Origin: Streptomyces sp. SID12501
GTDB lineage: Bacteria > Actinomycetota > Actinomycetes > Streptomycetales > Streptomycetaceae
Reading direction: 5' to 3'
Assembly (NCBI RefSeq): GCF_010550245.1
Contig: NZ_JAAGLU010000004.1
Location: 124,001-188,000 of the forward strand
Length of the DNA: 64,000 nucleotides
Positions 8,797 through 18,408 of this stretch are shown here, piece after piece. The stretch's first letter is position 1. Every line of letters starts with the position of its first letter. The notes beneath the pieces were generated by a model. The model did no database searches. It saw nothing but the letters and a program-made list of their open reading frames with translations, and was not told where the DNA came from. The position numbers and the translations under genes are program-made.

Positions 8797-10305
8797 GTGT
8801 CGGACAAGCAGCAGGCGGACGTCACCGTCGCCAACCCCGTCATCCCCGGCTTCCACCCCGACCCCAGCATCTGCCGTGTGGACGACGACTATTACATCGT
8901 CTGCTCCAGCTTCGAGTACTTTCCCGGCATCCCCGTCTTCCACAGCCGCGACCTGCTGCACTGGACGCAGATCGGCAACGCCCTCGACCGGCCGAGCCAG
9001 CTGCGACTGACGGGCACACCGTCTTCCGGCGGCATCTACGCCCCCACCCTGCGCCACCACGACGGCCGATTCTGGCTGATCGTCACCAATGTGACCGAGG
9101 GCGGCGGCAACATGCTGTTCACCGCCACCGACCCCGCCGGGCCCTGGTCGGACCCGGTCCACCTGCCCGAGGTCCCCGGCATCGATCCGGACCTCGCCTG
9201 GGACGAGGACGGCACGTGCTGGTGCACGGTCGCCGGGGTCTCGCAGGTCCGCATCGACCCGTACACCGGGGAGACGTTCGGACCGCCGCACCAGCTCTGG
9301 TCAGGCGCCCCCGGCGCCAAGGCTCCGGAAGCACCGCATCTGTACCGGATCGGCGACTACTGGTACCTGCTCATCGCCGAGGGCGGCACCGAGCGCTGCC
9401 ACGGTGTCTCCATCGCCCGTGGACGCAAGCCCACGGGACCGTTCGAGCCGTGCCCGGACAACCCGGTCCTCACCCACCGCGGCACCGACCATCCCATCCA
9501 GAACACCGGCCACGCGGACCTGGTCCAGCGGCCCGACGGCTCGTGGTGGATGGTGTTCCTGGGCGTCCGGCCGGGCGGTGGAAGCCCGGGCTGGCACGTG
9601 CTGGGCCGGGAGACCTTCCTGGCGCCGGTCGAGTGGGTGGACGAGTGGCCCGTCGTCGGCGAGGTGACACCCCAACTGCCCGCGCCCTCCTGGCCGCTCG
9701 TCCCCGGCCCGGTCGAGGCGGTCCGGGACGACTTCGACCTCAGCGAGCTGCGGCCGCAGTGGATCTCCGTACGTGATCGTCCGGCGGAACACTGCACCAC
9801 CGAGGAACGGTCCGGCTGGCTGACCCTGCGCGCCCGGGGCGGCTCCCTGGACGAGCCGGACATCGTGTTCGCCGGCCGCCGCCAGCAGCACCTGACGTGC
9901 GAGGCACGCACGCGGATCGACCCGGCGGACGGCAGCGGCGGCCTCGCCGTGCGCCTGGACGAGGAGCACCACTACGAGATCGAGGCGTCCGAAGGAGAGG
10001 TGCGCGTCCTCAGCCGTATCGGACCACTGCGCACCCTCGTGGGATCCCGGTCCGTGCCCGCCGGGCCCGTGGTCCTCGGCGTCCGCGTCTGCGCCACGCC
10101 TCCCCGGGACGCCCGCACCGGGCCCGACACGCTCGCGCTCGGCGTCGAGGAGCCGGACGGCACGTTCAGCGAGCTCTGCGCCCTCGACGGCCGCTATCTG
10201 TCGACCGAGGTGGCCGGCGGCTTCACCGGGCGGGTCATCGGCATGTACGCCGCGTCCGGGACGGTCCACTTCGACTGGTTCGACTACGAGCCGCTCGCGC
10301 CCTGA
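8797..10305 (+). CDS. GH43 glycoside hydrolase (beta-xylosidase/arabinofuranosidase type)
   Basis: Removes xylose or arabinose from hemicellulose oligosaccharides. GTG 8797 is chosen because GAAAGGA lies 9 bp upstream and homology starts at once (NPVIPGFHPDPSICRVDDDYY). A five-bladed propeller follows: catalytic base Asp in HPDPS, pKa-modulating Asp in GIDPDLAWDEDG, catalytic acid Glu in KAPEAPHLY. From about residue 330 a beta-sandwich domain (GH43_C2-like) completes the 502 residues. There is no signal peptide, so it probably acts inside the cell on imported oligosaccharides. It is intact, although the transporter genes just upstream are broken. Substrate preference cannot be read from sequence. 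Confidence 0.92.
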   Translation: MSDKQQADVTVANPVIPGFHPDPSICRVDDDYYIVCSSFEYFPGIPVFHSRDLLHWTQIGNALDRPSQLRLTGTPSSGGIYAPTLRHHDGRFWLIVTNVTEGGGNMLFTATDPAGPWSDPVHLPEVPGIDPDLAWDEDGTCWCTVAGVSQVRIDPYTGETFGPPHQLWSGAPGAKAPEAPHLYRIGDYWYLLIAEGGTERCHGVSIARGRKPTGPFEPCPDNPVLTHRGTDHPIQNTGHADLVQRPDGSWWMVFLGVRPGGGSPGWHVLGRETFLAPVEWVDEWPVVGEVTPQLPAPSWPLVPGPVEAVRDDFDLSELRPQWISVRDRPAEHCTTEERSGWLTLRARGGSLDEPDIVFAGRRQQHLTCEARTRIDPADGSGGLAVRLDEEHHYEIEASEGEVRVLSRIGPLRTLVGSRSVPAGPVVLGVRVCATPPRDARTGPDTLALGVEEPDGTFSELCALDGRYLSTEVAGGFTGRVIGMYAASGTVHFDWFDYEPLAP

Positions 10306-10428
10306 GCCTTCACCGCATGCCACGGAACCACGTCGCCGACCGGAGACGTCCGGTCCCTCCATCGACCACCTGTCGCCCCATCCCCCCACGGGCGGAACCG
10401 CCGCTCGGCCAACAGAGAAGGATCAAAG

Positions 10429-12189
10429 ATGAAGGGAACCCCACACCCCACCCGGCGCCGCAGTCGCGGCCCCGGCCGTCTGTTCGGCCTCCTCGTGGCG
10501 CTGGTCGCCACGATCGGGCTGACCGGCACCACCGCGTTCGCCGTACCGAGCCACAAGGACGCGTCCCTGACCGGGCTCCCGATGGTCAAGCTCGCCGCCG
10601 CCTCGATGGACACGGTGGCCGCGATGCAGCCCAGCTGGAACCTGGGCAACACCCTCGACGCCATCCCCGACGAGACCTCGTGGGGCAACCCGCTGACCAC
10701 CAAGGCCCTGTTCGACACCATCAAGGCCCAGGGCTTCCGTAGTGTCCGGATCCCTGTCACCTGGGGCGGCCACCAGTCCTCCACCGCCCCCTACACGATC
10801 GACGCGACATGGATGAACCGCGTCAAGCAGGTGGTCGACTGGGCGCTGGCCGACGGTCTCCACGTCGTGCTCAACGTCCATCACGACTCATGGCAGTGGA
10901 TCGCCACCATGCCCACCGACCACGACAACGTCCTGGCCCGCTTCAAGGCCACCTGGACCCAGATCGCGGCCAAGTTCCGTGACTCCCCGCAGGCGTTGCT
11001 CTTCGAGAGCAACAACGAGCCGCAGTTCAACAACACCACCGACGCCCAGGGCAACCAGTACAACAACGAACTCAACACCGCCTTCCACACCCTGGTACGC
11101 CAGTCCGGCGGCAACAACGCGACCCGGCTGCTCATGCTGCCCACCCTCCACACCAACGCCGCCCAGGACTTCCTGGACATCCTGGTCAGCGAGATGAAGT
11201 CGCTGAACGACCCCAACCTCGTGGCCACCGTGCACTTCTACGGCTGGTACCCGTTCAGCGTGAACGTCGCCGGCGGCACACAGTTCGACGCCACCGCCCA
11301 GAAGGACATGAGCGACACCTTCACCCGGATCCGCAACACCCTCACCTCCAAGGGCATCCCCGTCTACCTGGGCGAGTACGGCCTGCTGAACTACCCCGAC
11401 CACAACCACCCCGACCGCGTCGAACTGGGCGAGGCGCTCAAGTACTTCGAGCAGTTCGGCTACGAAGCCCGCACGGCCGGAGTGACCACGGCCCTGTGGG
11501 ACGCCTTCAACTTCCTGAACCGCACCACGCTGCAGTGGCGCGACCCCGCCCTCATCAACCAGATCAAGTCGAGCTGGACCACCCGCTCAGCAACCGCCTC
11601 CTCGGACCGGATCTTCCTGGCGAAATCGAGCGCGATCACCGCCAAGACGCTTACCCTGATCCCGAACGGCGGTAGTTTCCAGGGGCTTTGGCAGGGCAAC
11701 ACCATGCTTACCCAGGGCCGGGACTTCGCCGTCTCCGGCAACCAGCTCACGCTCACGGCCACCGCTCTCACCCGGCTGGCCGGCAGCCGTGCCTACGGTG
11801 TCAACGCGACCGTCGAGGCCCGGTTCAACCGGGGCCTGCCCTGGAAGATCTACGTGACCTCGTACGACACGCCGGCCCTCTCGAACGCGACCGGCAACAC
11901 CAACGGTGTCACCATCCCCACCCAGTTCCGCGGCGACCTGCTGGCGACCATGGAGGCCAGGTACGCCGACGGCGGCAACGCCGGCCCGACGGACTGGACT
12001 CCCTACCAGGAGTTCAACGAAGCCTTCTCCCCCGACTACCCGGGCAACGCTCTCCTGCTCACCTCGAAATTCGTCAACTCGCTGCGGGACAACGCGCAGG
12101 CGACGCTCATCTTCCATTTCTGGAGCGGTGCCACAGTGACGTACCGCGTGACGAAGTCCGGAGGTTCGGTGACCGGCACCGTCGGCTGA
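10429..12189 (+). CDS. secreted GH5 cellulase/beta-glycanase with X2 module
   Basis: Endo-acting hydrolase of cellulose or related beta-glucans. ATG 10429 follows GAGAAGGA, and a Sec signal peptide (RRRSRGPGRLFGLLVALVA to AFA) is evident. The GH5 barrel spans about residues 50-370, with AMQPSWNLGNTLDA, VRIPVTW and the catalytic acid Glu in FESNNEPQF; the nucleophile Glu is in YLGEYGLL. Next comes an X2/CBM_X2 immunoglobulin-like module (KSSAITAKTLTLIPNGG) and a final beta-rich domain of about 100 residues. Total 586 residues. It lies 123 bp after the GH43 gene and ends at a strong hairpin shared with the convergent LacI gene. Confidence 0.93.
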   Translation: MKGTPHPTRRRSRGPGRLFGLLVALVATIGLTGTTAFAVPSHKDASLTGLPMVKLAAASMDTVAAMQPSWNLGNTLDAIPDETSWGNPLTTKALFDTIKAQGFRSVRIPVTWGGHQSSTAPYTIDATWMNRVKQVVDWALADGLHVVLNVHHDSWQWIATMPTDHDNVLARFKATWTQIAAKFRDSPQALLFESNNEPQFNNTTDAQGNQYNNELNTAFHTLVRQSGGNNATRLLMLPTLHTNAAQDFLDILVSEMKSLNDPNLVATVHFYGWYPFSVNVAGGTQFDATAQKDMSDTFTRIRNTLTSKGIPVYLGEYGLLNYPDHNHPDRVELGEALKYFEQFGYEARTAGVTTALWDAFNFLNRTTLQWRDPALINQIKSSWTTRSATASSDRIFLAKSSAITAKTLTLIPNGGSFQGLWQGNTMLTQGRDFAVSGNQLTLTATALTRLAGSRAYGVNATVEARFNRGLPWKIYVTSYDTPALSNATGNTNGVTIPTQFRGDLLATMEARYADGGNAGPTDWTPYQEFNEAFSPDYPGNALLLTSKFVNSLRDNAQATLIFHFWSGATVTYRVTKSGGSVTGTVG

Positions 12190-12206
12190 CGGACAGCCGC
12201 CCTTCG

Positions 12207-12233
12207 CCCCGGGTGCCCACCCGGCACCCGGGG
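12207..12233. terminator. bidirectional hairpin terminator
   Basis: Perfect 11-bp inverted repeat, arms 12207-12217 and 12223-12233 (CCCCGGGTGCC), loop of 5. It sits between the convergent GH5 and lacI genes and can serve both. Confidence 0.85.
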
Positions 12234-12249
12234 TTCTCCCCCGGTCCGC

Positions 12250-13305
12250 TCAGCTCTTCGGTGGGGCCGTGCTCTCGCGGATGGTGAGGGTGGTGGCGAT
12301 CTCCACGCCCACCTGGGGCACGTCCTCGCCGCGGCCCAGTGCCAGTGCCAGTTCGGTGGCGGCCACCGCCATCTCCGCCAGGGGCTGGTGCACGGTGGTC
12401 AGGGGCGGGTCCACCCAGGCGACGGCCGGTACGTCGTCGAAGCCCACCACGCTCAGGTCCTGCGGAATGTTCAGCTTGAGCTCACGCGCGGCCTTGTAGA
12501 CGCCCATGGCCTGCATGTCGTTGGCGGTGAAGACGGCGGTGGGACGCTCGGGCCGGGAGAGCAGGCCGAGGGCCGCCGTGTAGCCGTCCTCGCGGGTGAG
12601 GAGGGTCTTGACCACCAGGTCCGGATCCACCGGCAGGCCGGCTTCCGTGAGCGCCGAGGTGTAGCCGGCCAATCGCGCCAGACAGAAAGGATGATCAGGA
12701 CCGCTGATCATGGCGATGCGCCGGTGCCCCAGCCCGACGAGATGGCGGGTCGCGGAGTGGCCGCCCCTCCAGTTGGTGGCACCCACGAACGGCACGTCGT
12801 CGGGAAGCTCCCCGTTCGGGTCGAAAACGACGAACGGGATGCCCTTCGCCTTCAGTTGGGCCCGCTCCTCCTCCGAAAGCTGCGCCACCGACAGGACGCA
12901 CTGCGGGCGCCGTTCCAGGGTGTCGTCGATGGTCCTGACCGGAGTGTCCTGGAGACCGAACTCCGACACCAGGACACCGACCCTGTTCCGCCTGGCCACC
13001 CGTTCGACACCGCGGATGATCTCCACGGCCCACATGCTCTCCAGCTCGCGGAAGACCAGCTCCACGAGTTTGCTGCGGTTCTTCGGCGGCTTGCGGTAGC
13101 CGTACCGGTGGATCAGCTCCTCGATGCGGGCCCGCGTCTCGTCCGACACCCCGGACCGGCCGTTGAGCACCTTCGACACGGTGGGCACCGAGACGCCGGC
13201 GAACTCGGCGATGTACGCGATGGTGACCACCGCCGGTCCTTCACCGCTCGTGCTCCGCTCTTCCGGCTGCTCCTCGGAAGGTGTGTCTGATCGGCTGTCC
13301 GGCAC
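12250..13305 (-). CDS. LacI-family transcriptional regulator
   Basis: A 351-residue repressor that should respond to a sugar released by the neighbouring hydrolases. A low-complexity lead of about 25 residues precedes the HTH (VTIAYIAEFAGVSVPTVSKV) and hinge (LNGRSGVSDETRARIEELIHRYGY). The periplasmic-binding-protein-like effector domain follows, with GHRRIAMISG, AVFTANDMQAMGVYKAA and VVGFDDVPAVAWVDPPLTTV. All expected blocks are present. It is the only intact LacI protein in the window and the likely ligand of the two GAAGCGCTTC sites at 7.2-7.4 kb (inference). No such site is visible in its own upstream region. Confidence 0.93.
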   Translation of the reverse strand: MPDSRSDTPSEEQPEERSTSGEGPAVVTIAYIAEFAGVSVPTVSKVLNGRSGVSDETRARIEELIHRYGYRKPPKNRSKLVELVFRELESMWAVEIIRGVERVARRNRVGVLVSEFGLQDTPVRTIDDTLERRPQCVLSVAQLSEEERAQLKAKGIPFVVFDPNGELPDDVPFVGATNWRGGHSATRHLVGLGHRRIAMISGPDHPFCLARLAGYTSALTEAGLPVDPDLVVKTLLTREDGYTAALGLLSRPERPTAVFTANDMQAMGVYKAARELKLNIPQDLSVVGFDDVPAVAWVDPPLTTVHQPLAEMAVAATELALALGRGEDVPQVGVEIATTLTIRESTAPPKS

Positions 13306-14075
13306 GGTGGTCGGTCCCCATCCCCTAGCCCAATGGAGCGGTCAGTCTGACACCCCTCACTGTCGAGGCCGCAGGATTCGCCGCCCCCAGGAGTCACATG
13401 TCCCCTGGTCCCAGCGCGATGCCGCGTGCTCGAAGGCACCCGGCCTGGACCGGCTGCGCCGCCGGACCGTGTGCACCACCCCGGACGAAGAAGGACTGCC
13501 AATCGTCGTACGCAATGACGCCGCCTCGAAGGACTGCGGATACCTCACCACCTACCGCCGAGAGACGCACCGGCGCCGGAGTTGCAGACGCCGTACAGGC
13601 GCGCGCAGGACAACGGCAACCGTGCGGACCTACGCCGGTCGGAGGCCGTCGGCGAGCGGGGTGCGGGCCTGCGCAGGGGTTCGAAGTCAGGGGGTGCGCA
13701 TCGCTCCGTGCACCAGCACGACGGTTGGGTTCACAAGAGCATCCGCACGTCGGGCCCGTACGCCACGCCGCATGACATAGCCGAACACACGGATCGACAC
13801 CCGGCGCGACCGAGTGAACATGCCGCCGGAGCCACCGTCGACGATCCTGCGCCCACGCTCATGAACTCCGCCGGAACCTTGAGCCAATTGGTCACCAATC
13901 TTGCGACCGTCCGGACGCTTTCCGAGGGCCGAACCCGCCGTTGACACCACCACGGAGGCTCCTGGCCTAGACCACTGGGTCAAGTTTCGATCTCCCCCGC
14001 CCGACCCGGCGACAGGAGCCCGTTACCGGCGGTAGGTTCCGCCTGCCACTCTCCACTTCACAGGAGTTCCGCTTC
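13306..14075. other. 770-bp region without a supportable gene
   Basis: No reading frame here combines a start, a ribosome binding site and recognisable protein. Base composition and codon positions are irregular, as in decayed DNA. On the minus strand 13734-13687 reads VNPTVVLVHGA, like the first strand of an alpha/beta hydrolase, but stops at once. The last 50 bp hold the leader of the next gene, with AGGAG 8 bp before its ATG. Confidence 0.6.
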
Positions 14076-15422
14076 ATGCGCCGTCTTCTCACCTGCCTCA
14101 CGGCCGCGGCCGTCACCTGCGGCGGTTTCGCCGCGACCGCGTCCCCAGCAGCGGCAGCGGACCCGGCCTCCGGGTCCTTCAGCACCCTCACCTACAACGT
14201 CGCCGGCCTGCCGTCGCTGCTCTCCAGCGCGTCCACGCCGCGCGACACCAGCACCACGGCGATCGGCCAGCGCATAGCGCCGTACGACATCGTGCACGTC
14301 GAGGAGGACTTCAACTACCACGCCTACCTCTACGCCGCCGATACCGCGCACGCCTACCGCACACCTACCAGCGGCGGCGCCGGCATCGGCAGCGGCCTCA
14401 ACACCCTGTCCAAACTCCCCTACGACGAGGACGACTTCGAGCGGGTGCACTGGAACTCCTGCCAGTGGGATTCCGGCGACTGCCTGACGCCCAAGGGGTT
14501 CACCTTCATCCGTGAGCGTCTCGCGGAGGGCGTCTACGTCGACTTCTACAACCTGCACACCAACGCAGGCACCAACGACGGCGACGAGGCCTCACGCGCC
14601 TCCAACCTGGCCCAGCTCACCGACTTCATCTCCACCCACTCGGCCGGAAACGCCGTCGTGGTCATGGGTGACACCAACACTCGCTACACCCGCTCCGCGG
14701 ACACCATCGCCGAGTTCAACGCCGCCAACGGCCTTACCGACGCCTGGGTCCAGCTGATCCGCGGCGGCACACCGCCCGTCAAGGGCAGCGACGCCCTGGT
14801 CTGCGACCAGACCGGGACCACCGTCCCCAACACCTGCGAGATCGTCGACAAGGTCCTCTACCGCAGCAGCAAGCTCGTCTCGCTCAACGCCACGTCCTAC
14901 AACAACGAGCACGCCAGGTTCCTCACGGACGGCGGCCTGATGCTCTCCGACCACGACCCGGTCGCGGTCGGCTTCTCCTGGTCGCGCAACGCCGACTATC
15001 AGTTCAGCGACCAGTTCGGCGGCCCGCACGGCGACTACTACAACGACATCGACGCCGTACCGGCGGGCGCCCGCCCGGTCAGCCTCACGCTGCGCAGCGG
15101 CTCCCGAGTCGACAGCGTCGCCCTGACCCTCGGCAACGGCAAGACCCTGACCCACGGCGGCACCGGTGGCACGGCGTCGTCCCTGACGCTGGGCAGCGGC
15201 GAATACGTCACCTCCGCCCAGCTGTGCCAGGCGGAAAAGGACGGCCACACCCGGATCTTCTACGCCAAGTTCGCCACGAACCTCGGCCGCACCCTGGCCG
15301 GCGGCAGCACCACGTCCGACTGCGTGACACGCACCGCGCCGTCGGGATGGCAGCTCGCAGGGTTCAACGGGCGGGCCGGCGACGAGATCGACAAGCTCGG
15401 CTTCATCTACACCAAGCGCTGA
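14076..15422 (+). CDS. secreted endonuclease/exonuclease/phosphatase-family enzyme with C-terminal lectin-like domain
   Basis: A metal-dependent phosphoesterase, probably a sphingomyelinase-like phospholipase C or a nuclease. ATG 14076 follows CAGGAG; a signal peptide ends near ASPAAAA. Catalytic motifs of the DNase I-like fold are all visible: TYNVAGLP (Asn), HVEEDFNYHAY (Glu), GDTNTRY (Asp/Asn) and SDHDPVAVGF (Asp/His). After about residue 305 a beta-rich domain begins with YQFSDQFGGPHGDYYND and ends DEIDKLGFIYTKR, which resembles a jacalin-type lectin fold. Length is 448 residues. It stands alone, followed by its own hairpin. The exact substrate is not decidable from sequence. Confidence 0.88.
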   Translation: MRRLLTCLTAAAVTCGGFAATASPAAAADPASGSFSTLTYNVAGLPSLLSSASTPRDTSTTAIGQRIAPYDIVHVEEDFNYHAYLYAADTAHAYRTPTSGGAGIGSGLNTLSKLPYDEDDFERVHWNSCQWDSGDCLTPKGFTFIRERLAEGVYVDFYNLHTNAGTNDGDEASRASNLAQLTDFISTHSAGNAVVVMGDTNTRYTRSADTIAEFNAANGLTDAWVQLIRGGTPPVKGSDALVCDQTGTTVPNTCEIVDKVLYRSSKLVSLNATSYNNEHARFLTDGGLMLSDHDPVAVGFSWSRNADYQFSDQFGGPHGDYYNDIDAVPAGARPVSLTLRSGSRVDSVALTLGNGKTLTHGGTGGTASSLTLGSGEYVTSAQLCQAEKDGHTRIFYAKFATNLGRTLAGGSTTSDCVTRTAPSGWQLAGFNGRAGDEIDKLGFIYTKR

Positions 15423-15444
15423 CCTGCTCCACGGCACCGAACAC

Positions 15445-15472
15445 GCGGCGGCGGCCTCTGGGCCGTCGCCGC
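15445..15472. terminator. hairpin terminator
   Basis: Arms 15445-15456 and 15461-15472 pair over 12 bp with one G-U, loop TCTG, 22 bp after the stop of the phosphoesterase gene. Confidence 0.75.
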
Positions 15473-15529
15473 TTTCGCGACTGCTCCTACGCGCCCACCG
15501 GACGGCACCCCCTCACTGCCGGGCGGTTC

Positions 15530-16031
15530 TCACCCGAGCCGGGCCGGCCTCGGCAGGCCGAGGTGGTCGCGCAGGGTGGTGCCCGTGTAGTGGGTGCGGA
15601 AGATGCCTCGGCGGCGCAGTTCGGGTACGACCAGCTCGGCGAAGTCGGACAGGGTGCCGGGCAGATACGGGAAGGTCACGTTGAAGCCGTCGGCGGCGCG
15701 GCCGTGGAACCACTCCTCGATGTGGTCGGCGATCTGCTCCGGCGTCCCGGTGACGGTGCGGTCGTCGTTCGCGAAGCGCCGGACGAGGTCGCGGATGGTG
15801 AGGTTGTCGCGGCGCGCCTCCGCGTAGATCTGCTGCTGTGCGGTCTGCGACTGGTTGGAGAGCGGGAGTTCGGGCAGCGGACCGTCCAACGCCGAGCCAG
15901 TACGAGAGGTCCGCGAGGGCTACCTGCGGGGGCAGGAGTTCGGTGAGTCTGGCGAGCTTGTCGCGGGCCTCCGACTGGGCCCTGTACTCGTGAAGGTGCC
16001 GCCCGGAGCATGCTCCGGGCGGCACCTTCAC
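15530..16031 (-). pseudogene. C-terminal part of an LLM-class FMN-dependent monooxygenase
   Basis: On the minus strand the last 120 residues of an NtaA/SnaA-type flavin monooxygenase are clear: TGTPEQIADHIEEWFHGRAADGF, TFPYLPGTLSDFAELVVPELRRRG. An earlier piece (AQSEARDKLARLTELLPPQVALADLSYWLG) is in another frame, so a frameshift lies near 15885-15900. Everything N-terminal of that is missing, because the homology runs straight into the 74-bp palindrome at 15974-16047. The gene is dead. Confidence 0.82.
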
Positions 16032-16047
16032 GAGTACAGGGCCCAGT
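15974..16047. repeat. 74-bp perfect palindrome
   Basis: Bases 15974-16010 are the exact reverse complement of 16011-16047: 37 bp per arm with no spacer, centre at GGAGCA/TGCTCC. The left arm contains the last readable codons of the truncated monooxygenase, so the right arm looks like an inverted copy of it. See findings. Confidence 0.95.
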
Positions 16048-16168
16048 ACGTGAGTTCACGAATCCCGAGCTTAAAGAAAACCGCAGGTCAGCAGACTGGA
16101 GGACACCGAAGTGCTTCCCTGGCCCGACGATCGGGCGACTGGCTCCGCAGCGTCGCCGCAGGTCAAGG

Positions 16169-16726
16169 GTGATTACAGAGAGCTACTCACCACCTGGCGG
16201 CAGCTATACGAGAACAGGGCCGACTCGCTGGGAGCGGCACGACATCGTCCGTCCCCGGCACCCGGACAATCCGCTGCGCACCGCGTTCACCGGCACGCCC
16301 GCCTACGCCCCGCAGCCCCGCTGGGCGGTGACCGGCCGTTACACAGCCTTCGACGAGCCGCGGCCGACGACCGTGGGCGCGGCGGTAGAAGGCCTTGAGC
16401 ACGTGTACGACGCCCCGGGCCGCGTCGAGTTCGAGCTGGAAGGACGTCCCCTGGCCCTGACGGCGTTCCCCGGACACGGCCCGGGCAGTCTGCTGGTGCT
16501 GTTCACCGACGCGACTTCCGGGGTCACCACCTACGCGGCCAACCGGGCCCTCTCCCTGGGTGCGCCCGCCGCCGACGGCACGGTCGTCCTGGACTTCAAC
16601 CGGGCGACGAACCTGCCCTGCGCCTACACCGACCTGGCCACCTGCCCGCTGCCGCCGGCCGAGAACCGGCTGCCCGTGGCGATCGAGGCCGGGGAGAAGC
16701 TCCCCCGCGAGCGCGGCGGGTCCTGA
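16169..16726 (+). pseudogene. 5'-truncated DUF1684 protein
   Basis: DUF1684 proteins are actinobacterial proteins of unknown role, usually 230-280 residues. Here the conserved C-terminal half is intact: IVRPRHPDNPLRTAF, DEPRPTTVGAAVEGLEHVYDAPG, LFTDATSGVTTYAANR, VVLDFNRATNLPCAYTD, CPLPPAENRLPVAIEAGEKLP. Similarity begins only at about 16196-16250; the N-terminal third is missing, replaced by sequence leading out of the 74-bp palindrome. GTG 16169 with AAGG before it could still start a product of 185 residues. The flavin oxidoreductase gene begins 64 bp downstream, so the group was probably an operon. Confidence 0.72.
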
Positions 16727-16790
16727 GCACCCGGCGCCACCGGGACGCCCCCCGGACGACCCCGACCCGACCAGGACGGAAGAACACCGT

Positions 16791-17831
16791 ATGAGCACCC
16801 CCGCGATCAGTTCGCTGGCCTTTCTCACCCCGGGCAACTTCGCCGACGACGACCCGTACACAGGTCTGGAGGAGACGCTGCAGCTGTTCGAGTACGGCGA
16901 GCGTCTCGGCTTCGACGGCGCGTGGATCAGACAACGCCATCTCGAACACGGTGTCGGCTCGGCCGCGGTCTTCCTCGCCGCGGCCGGTCAGCGCACCTCG
17001 CGGGTCGAGCTGGGGACCGCCGTCATCCCGATCGGGTACGAGAGCCCGTTCCGGCTCGCCGAGGATCTGGCGCTGGCCGATGTCCTGTCCCGAGGCCGGC
17101 TCCAGGTCGGTCTCAGCACCGGCATGCCGCACGCCGAACTCCTCGGCGACCTGGTGTACGACGGGGACTGGCGCGCCTTCGACCTGTCGTACGGCAGGAT
17201 CGCCCGCCTCATCGACCATCTGCGCGGCGACTACCTCGGCGGCCCGGACACGGTCATCCAGTCTCCCGGCAACACCCAGCGGCCACGCCTGCAGCCGCAC
17301 AACCCCGGCCTGGTGGACCGGGTCTGGTACGGCGGCGGCAGTCTGCGTTCGGTCCGGTGGGCAGGCGAGCACGGCCTGAACCTGCTCAGCGGCAACATCG
17401 TCACCGGCGAGGGCACCGACGACTTCACCACGGCCCAGCTCGCCCTGCTCTCCGAGTACCGGCGCACCCTCTCCGGGGAGCGTCCGACACGGGTGGCGCT
17501 GGGTCGGGTGATCGTGCCCTTCGACAGCGCGGACGCGTCCACGCGGGCCCGCTACCGGAAGTACGCGGCGAGTCGGCACGCGCGCACCCTGGCACCGCAC
17601 GGCCCGAAGCGGATCCTGTTCGCCCCGGACGTGGTCGGGACGGCGGACCAGATCCTGGAGCAGCTGGCGGCGGATCCCGTGGTCGCGGCCGTCCCGGAGC
17701 TGCGTCTGGAGCTGCCGTACGAGTTCCACCGGGTCGACTACGAACAGATCCTGCACGACGTACGGCACCTGATCGCACCCGAGTTGGGCTGGCGGCCCGA
17801 CTCCGCGCTGTTGCAGGAGGCGGCCCGATGA
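16791..17831 (+). CDS. LLM-class flavin-dependent oxidoreductase
   Basis: A luciferase-like TIM-barrel enzyme using reduced FMN or F420 to oxidise an unknown small molecule. It has 346 residues from ATG 16791. Family blocks are present: SLAFLTPGNF at the first strand, GFDGAWIRQRHLEHGVGSAAVFLAAAGQRTSRVELGTAVIP, the segment ESPFRLAEDLALADVLSRGRLQVGLSTG and WYGGGSLRSVRWAGEHGLNLLSGN. The stop overlaps the next start as ATGA (17828-17831), so translation is coupled. The neighbours (broken monooxygenase, DUF1684, alpha/beta hydrolase) suggest a catabolic operon that has lost its other members. Confidence 0.88.
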   Translation: MSTPAISSLAFLTPGNFADDDPYTGLEETLQLFEYGERLGFDGAWIRQRHLEHGVGSAAVFLAAAGQRTSRVELGTAVIPIGYESPFRLAEDLALADVLSRGRLQVGLSTGMPHAELLGDLVYDGDWRAFDLSYGRIARLIDHLRGDYLGGPDTVIQSPGNTQRPRLQPHNPGLVDRVWYGGGSLRSVRWAGEHGLNLLSGNIVTGEGTDDFTTAQLALLSEYRRTLSGERPTRVALGRVIVPFDSADASTRARYRKYAASRHARTLAPHGPKRILFAPDVVGTADQILEQLAADPVVAAVPELRLELPYEFHRVDYEQILHDVRHLIAPELGWRPDSALLQEAAR

Positions 17832-18345
17832 GCCTTGTTCCCCAGGAGCAACCCGTGCGGCTGGAGATCCACAGCCGTGAGCCGTTCGCCGACGGTCATC
17901 GCTTCGCCGGGAGCGGCGCGTACGAAGCGATCACCGCCACGGCCCACTACTCGGTGGATCCGCGAGCACCCGCCCACGCCTCGATCACCGACCTCGCGCT
18001 CGCACCTCGCGACAGTACGGGCAGGGTGCGCTTCAGCGGGGACGTCGAGATTTTCCGGCCGGTCGACGGCGGGCGCCAGCGTCTGTTCTTCGACTGGGGC
18101 AACCGCGGCAACAAGCGGGCCGTGCAGTACTTCTGCGACGCCCCGCACACCAATCGCCCGCGCACGCTCGCCGACGCCGGCAACGGCTATCTGATGCGGC
18201 GCGGGTACACGGTGGTCTTCGGCGCGTGGCAGGGCGACCTGCTGCCCGGGGCCGCCTGCTGCTCGACCTCCCGGTGGCGACGCACGGCCGAGAGCCCGTA
18301 CGGGGCCTGACGACGGCCGACGCCGCCGGACACTGTCAGCATGGC
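17828..18345 (+). pseudogene. truncated alpha/beta hydrolase-domain protein
   Basis: Starts at ATG 17828 overlapping the upstream stop. The first 140 residues match the N-terminus of large actinobacterial alpha/beta hydrolase-domain proteins (Abhydrolase_10 type): VRLEIHSREPFADGHRFAGSGAYEAI, LFFDWGNRGNKRAVQYF, LMRRGYTVVFGAWQGDLLPG. At about 18250 the frame shifts; the other frame continues with LLLDLPVATHGREPVRGLTTADAAG and ends by 18345. The catalytic core is absent. A terminator hairpin follows at 18359. Confidence 0.78.
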
Positions 18346-18358
18346 CGCTCACACGCGT

Positions 18359-18388
18359 GACGCCCCGGACAGGGATGTCCGGGGCGTC
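18359..18388. terminator. bidirectional hairpin terminator
   Basis: Perfect 13-bp arms 18359-18371 and 18376-18388 with a GGGA loop. It lies between the hydrolase remnant and the convergent lactonase-like gene. Confidence 0.85.
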
Positions 18389-18408
18389 GGGCCGCGGTGG
18401 CCGCTTCC

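Noticed and set aside
13687..13734. VNPTVVLVHGA alpha/beta hydrolase-like start on the minus strand
   Set aside because: Only 15 codons before a stop; too short to call, mentioned in the gap description.
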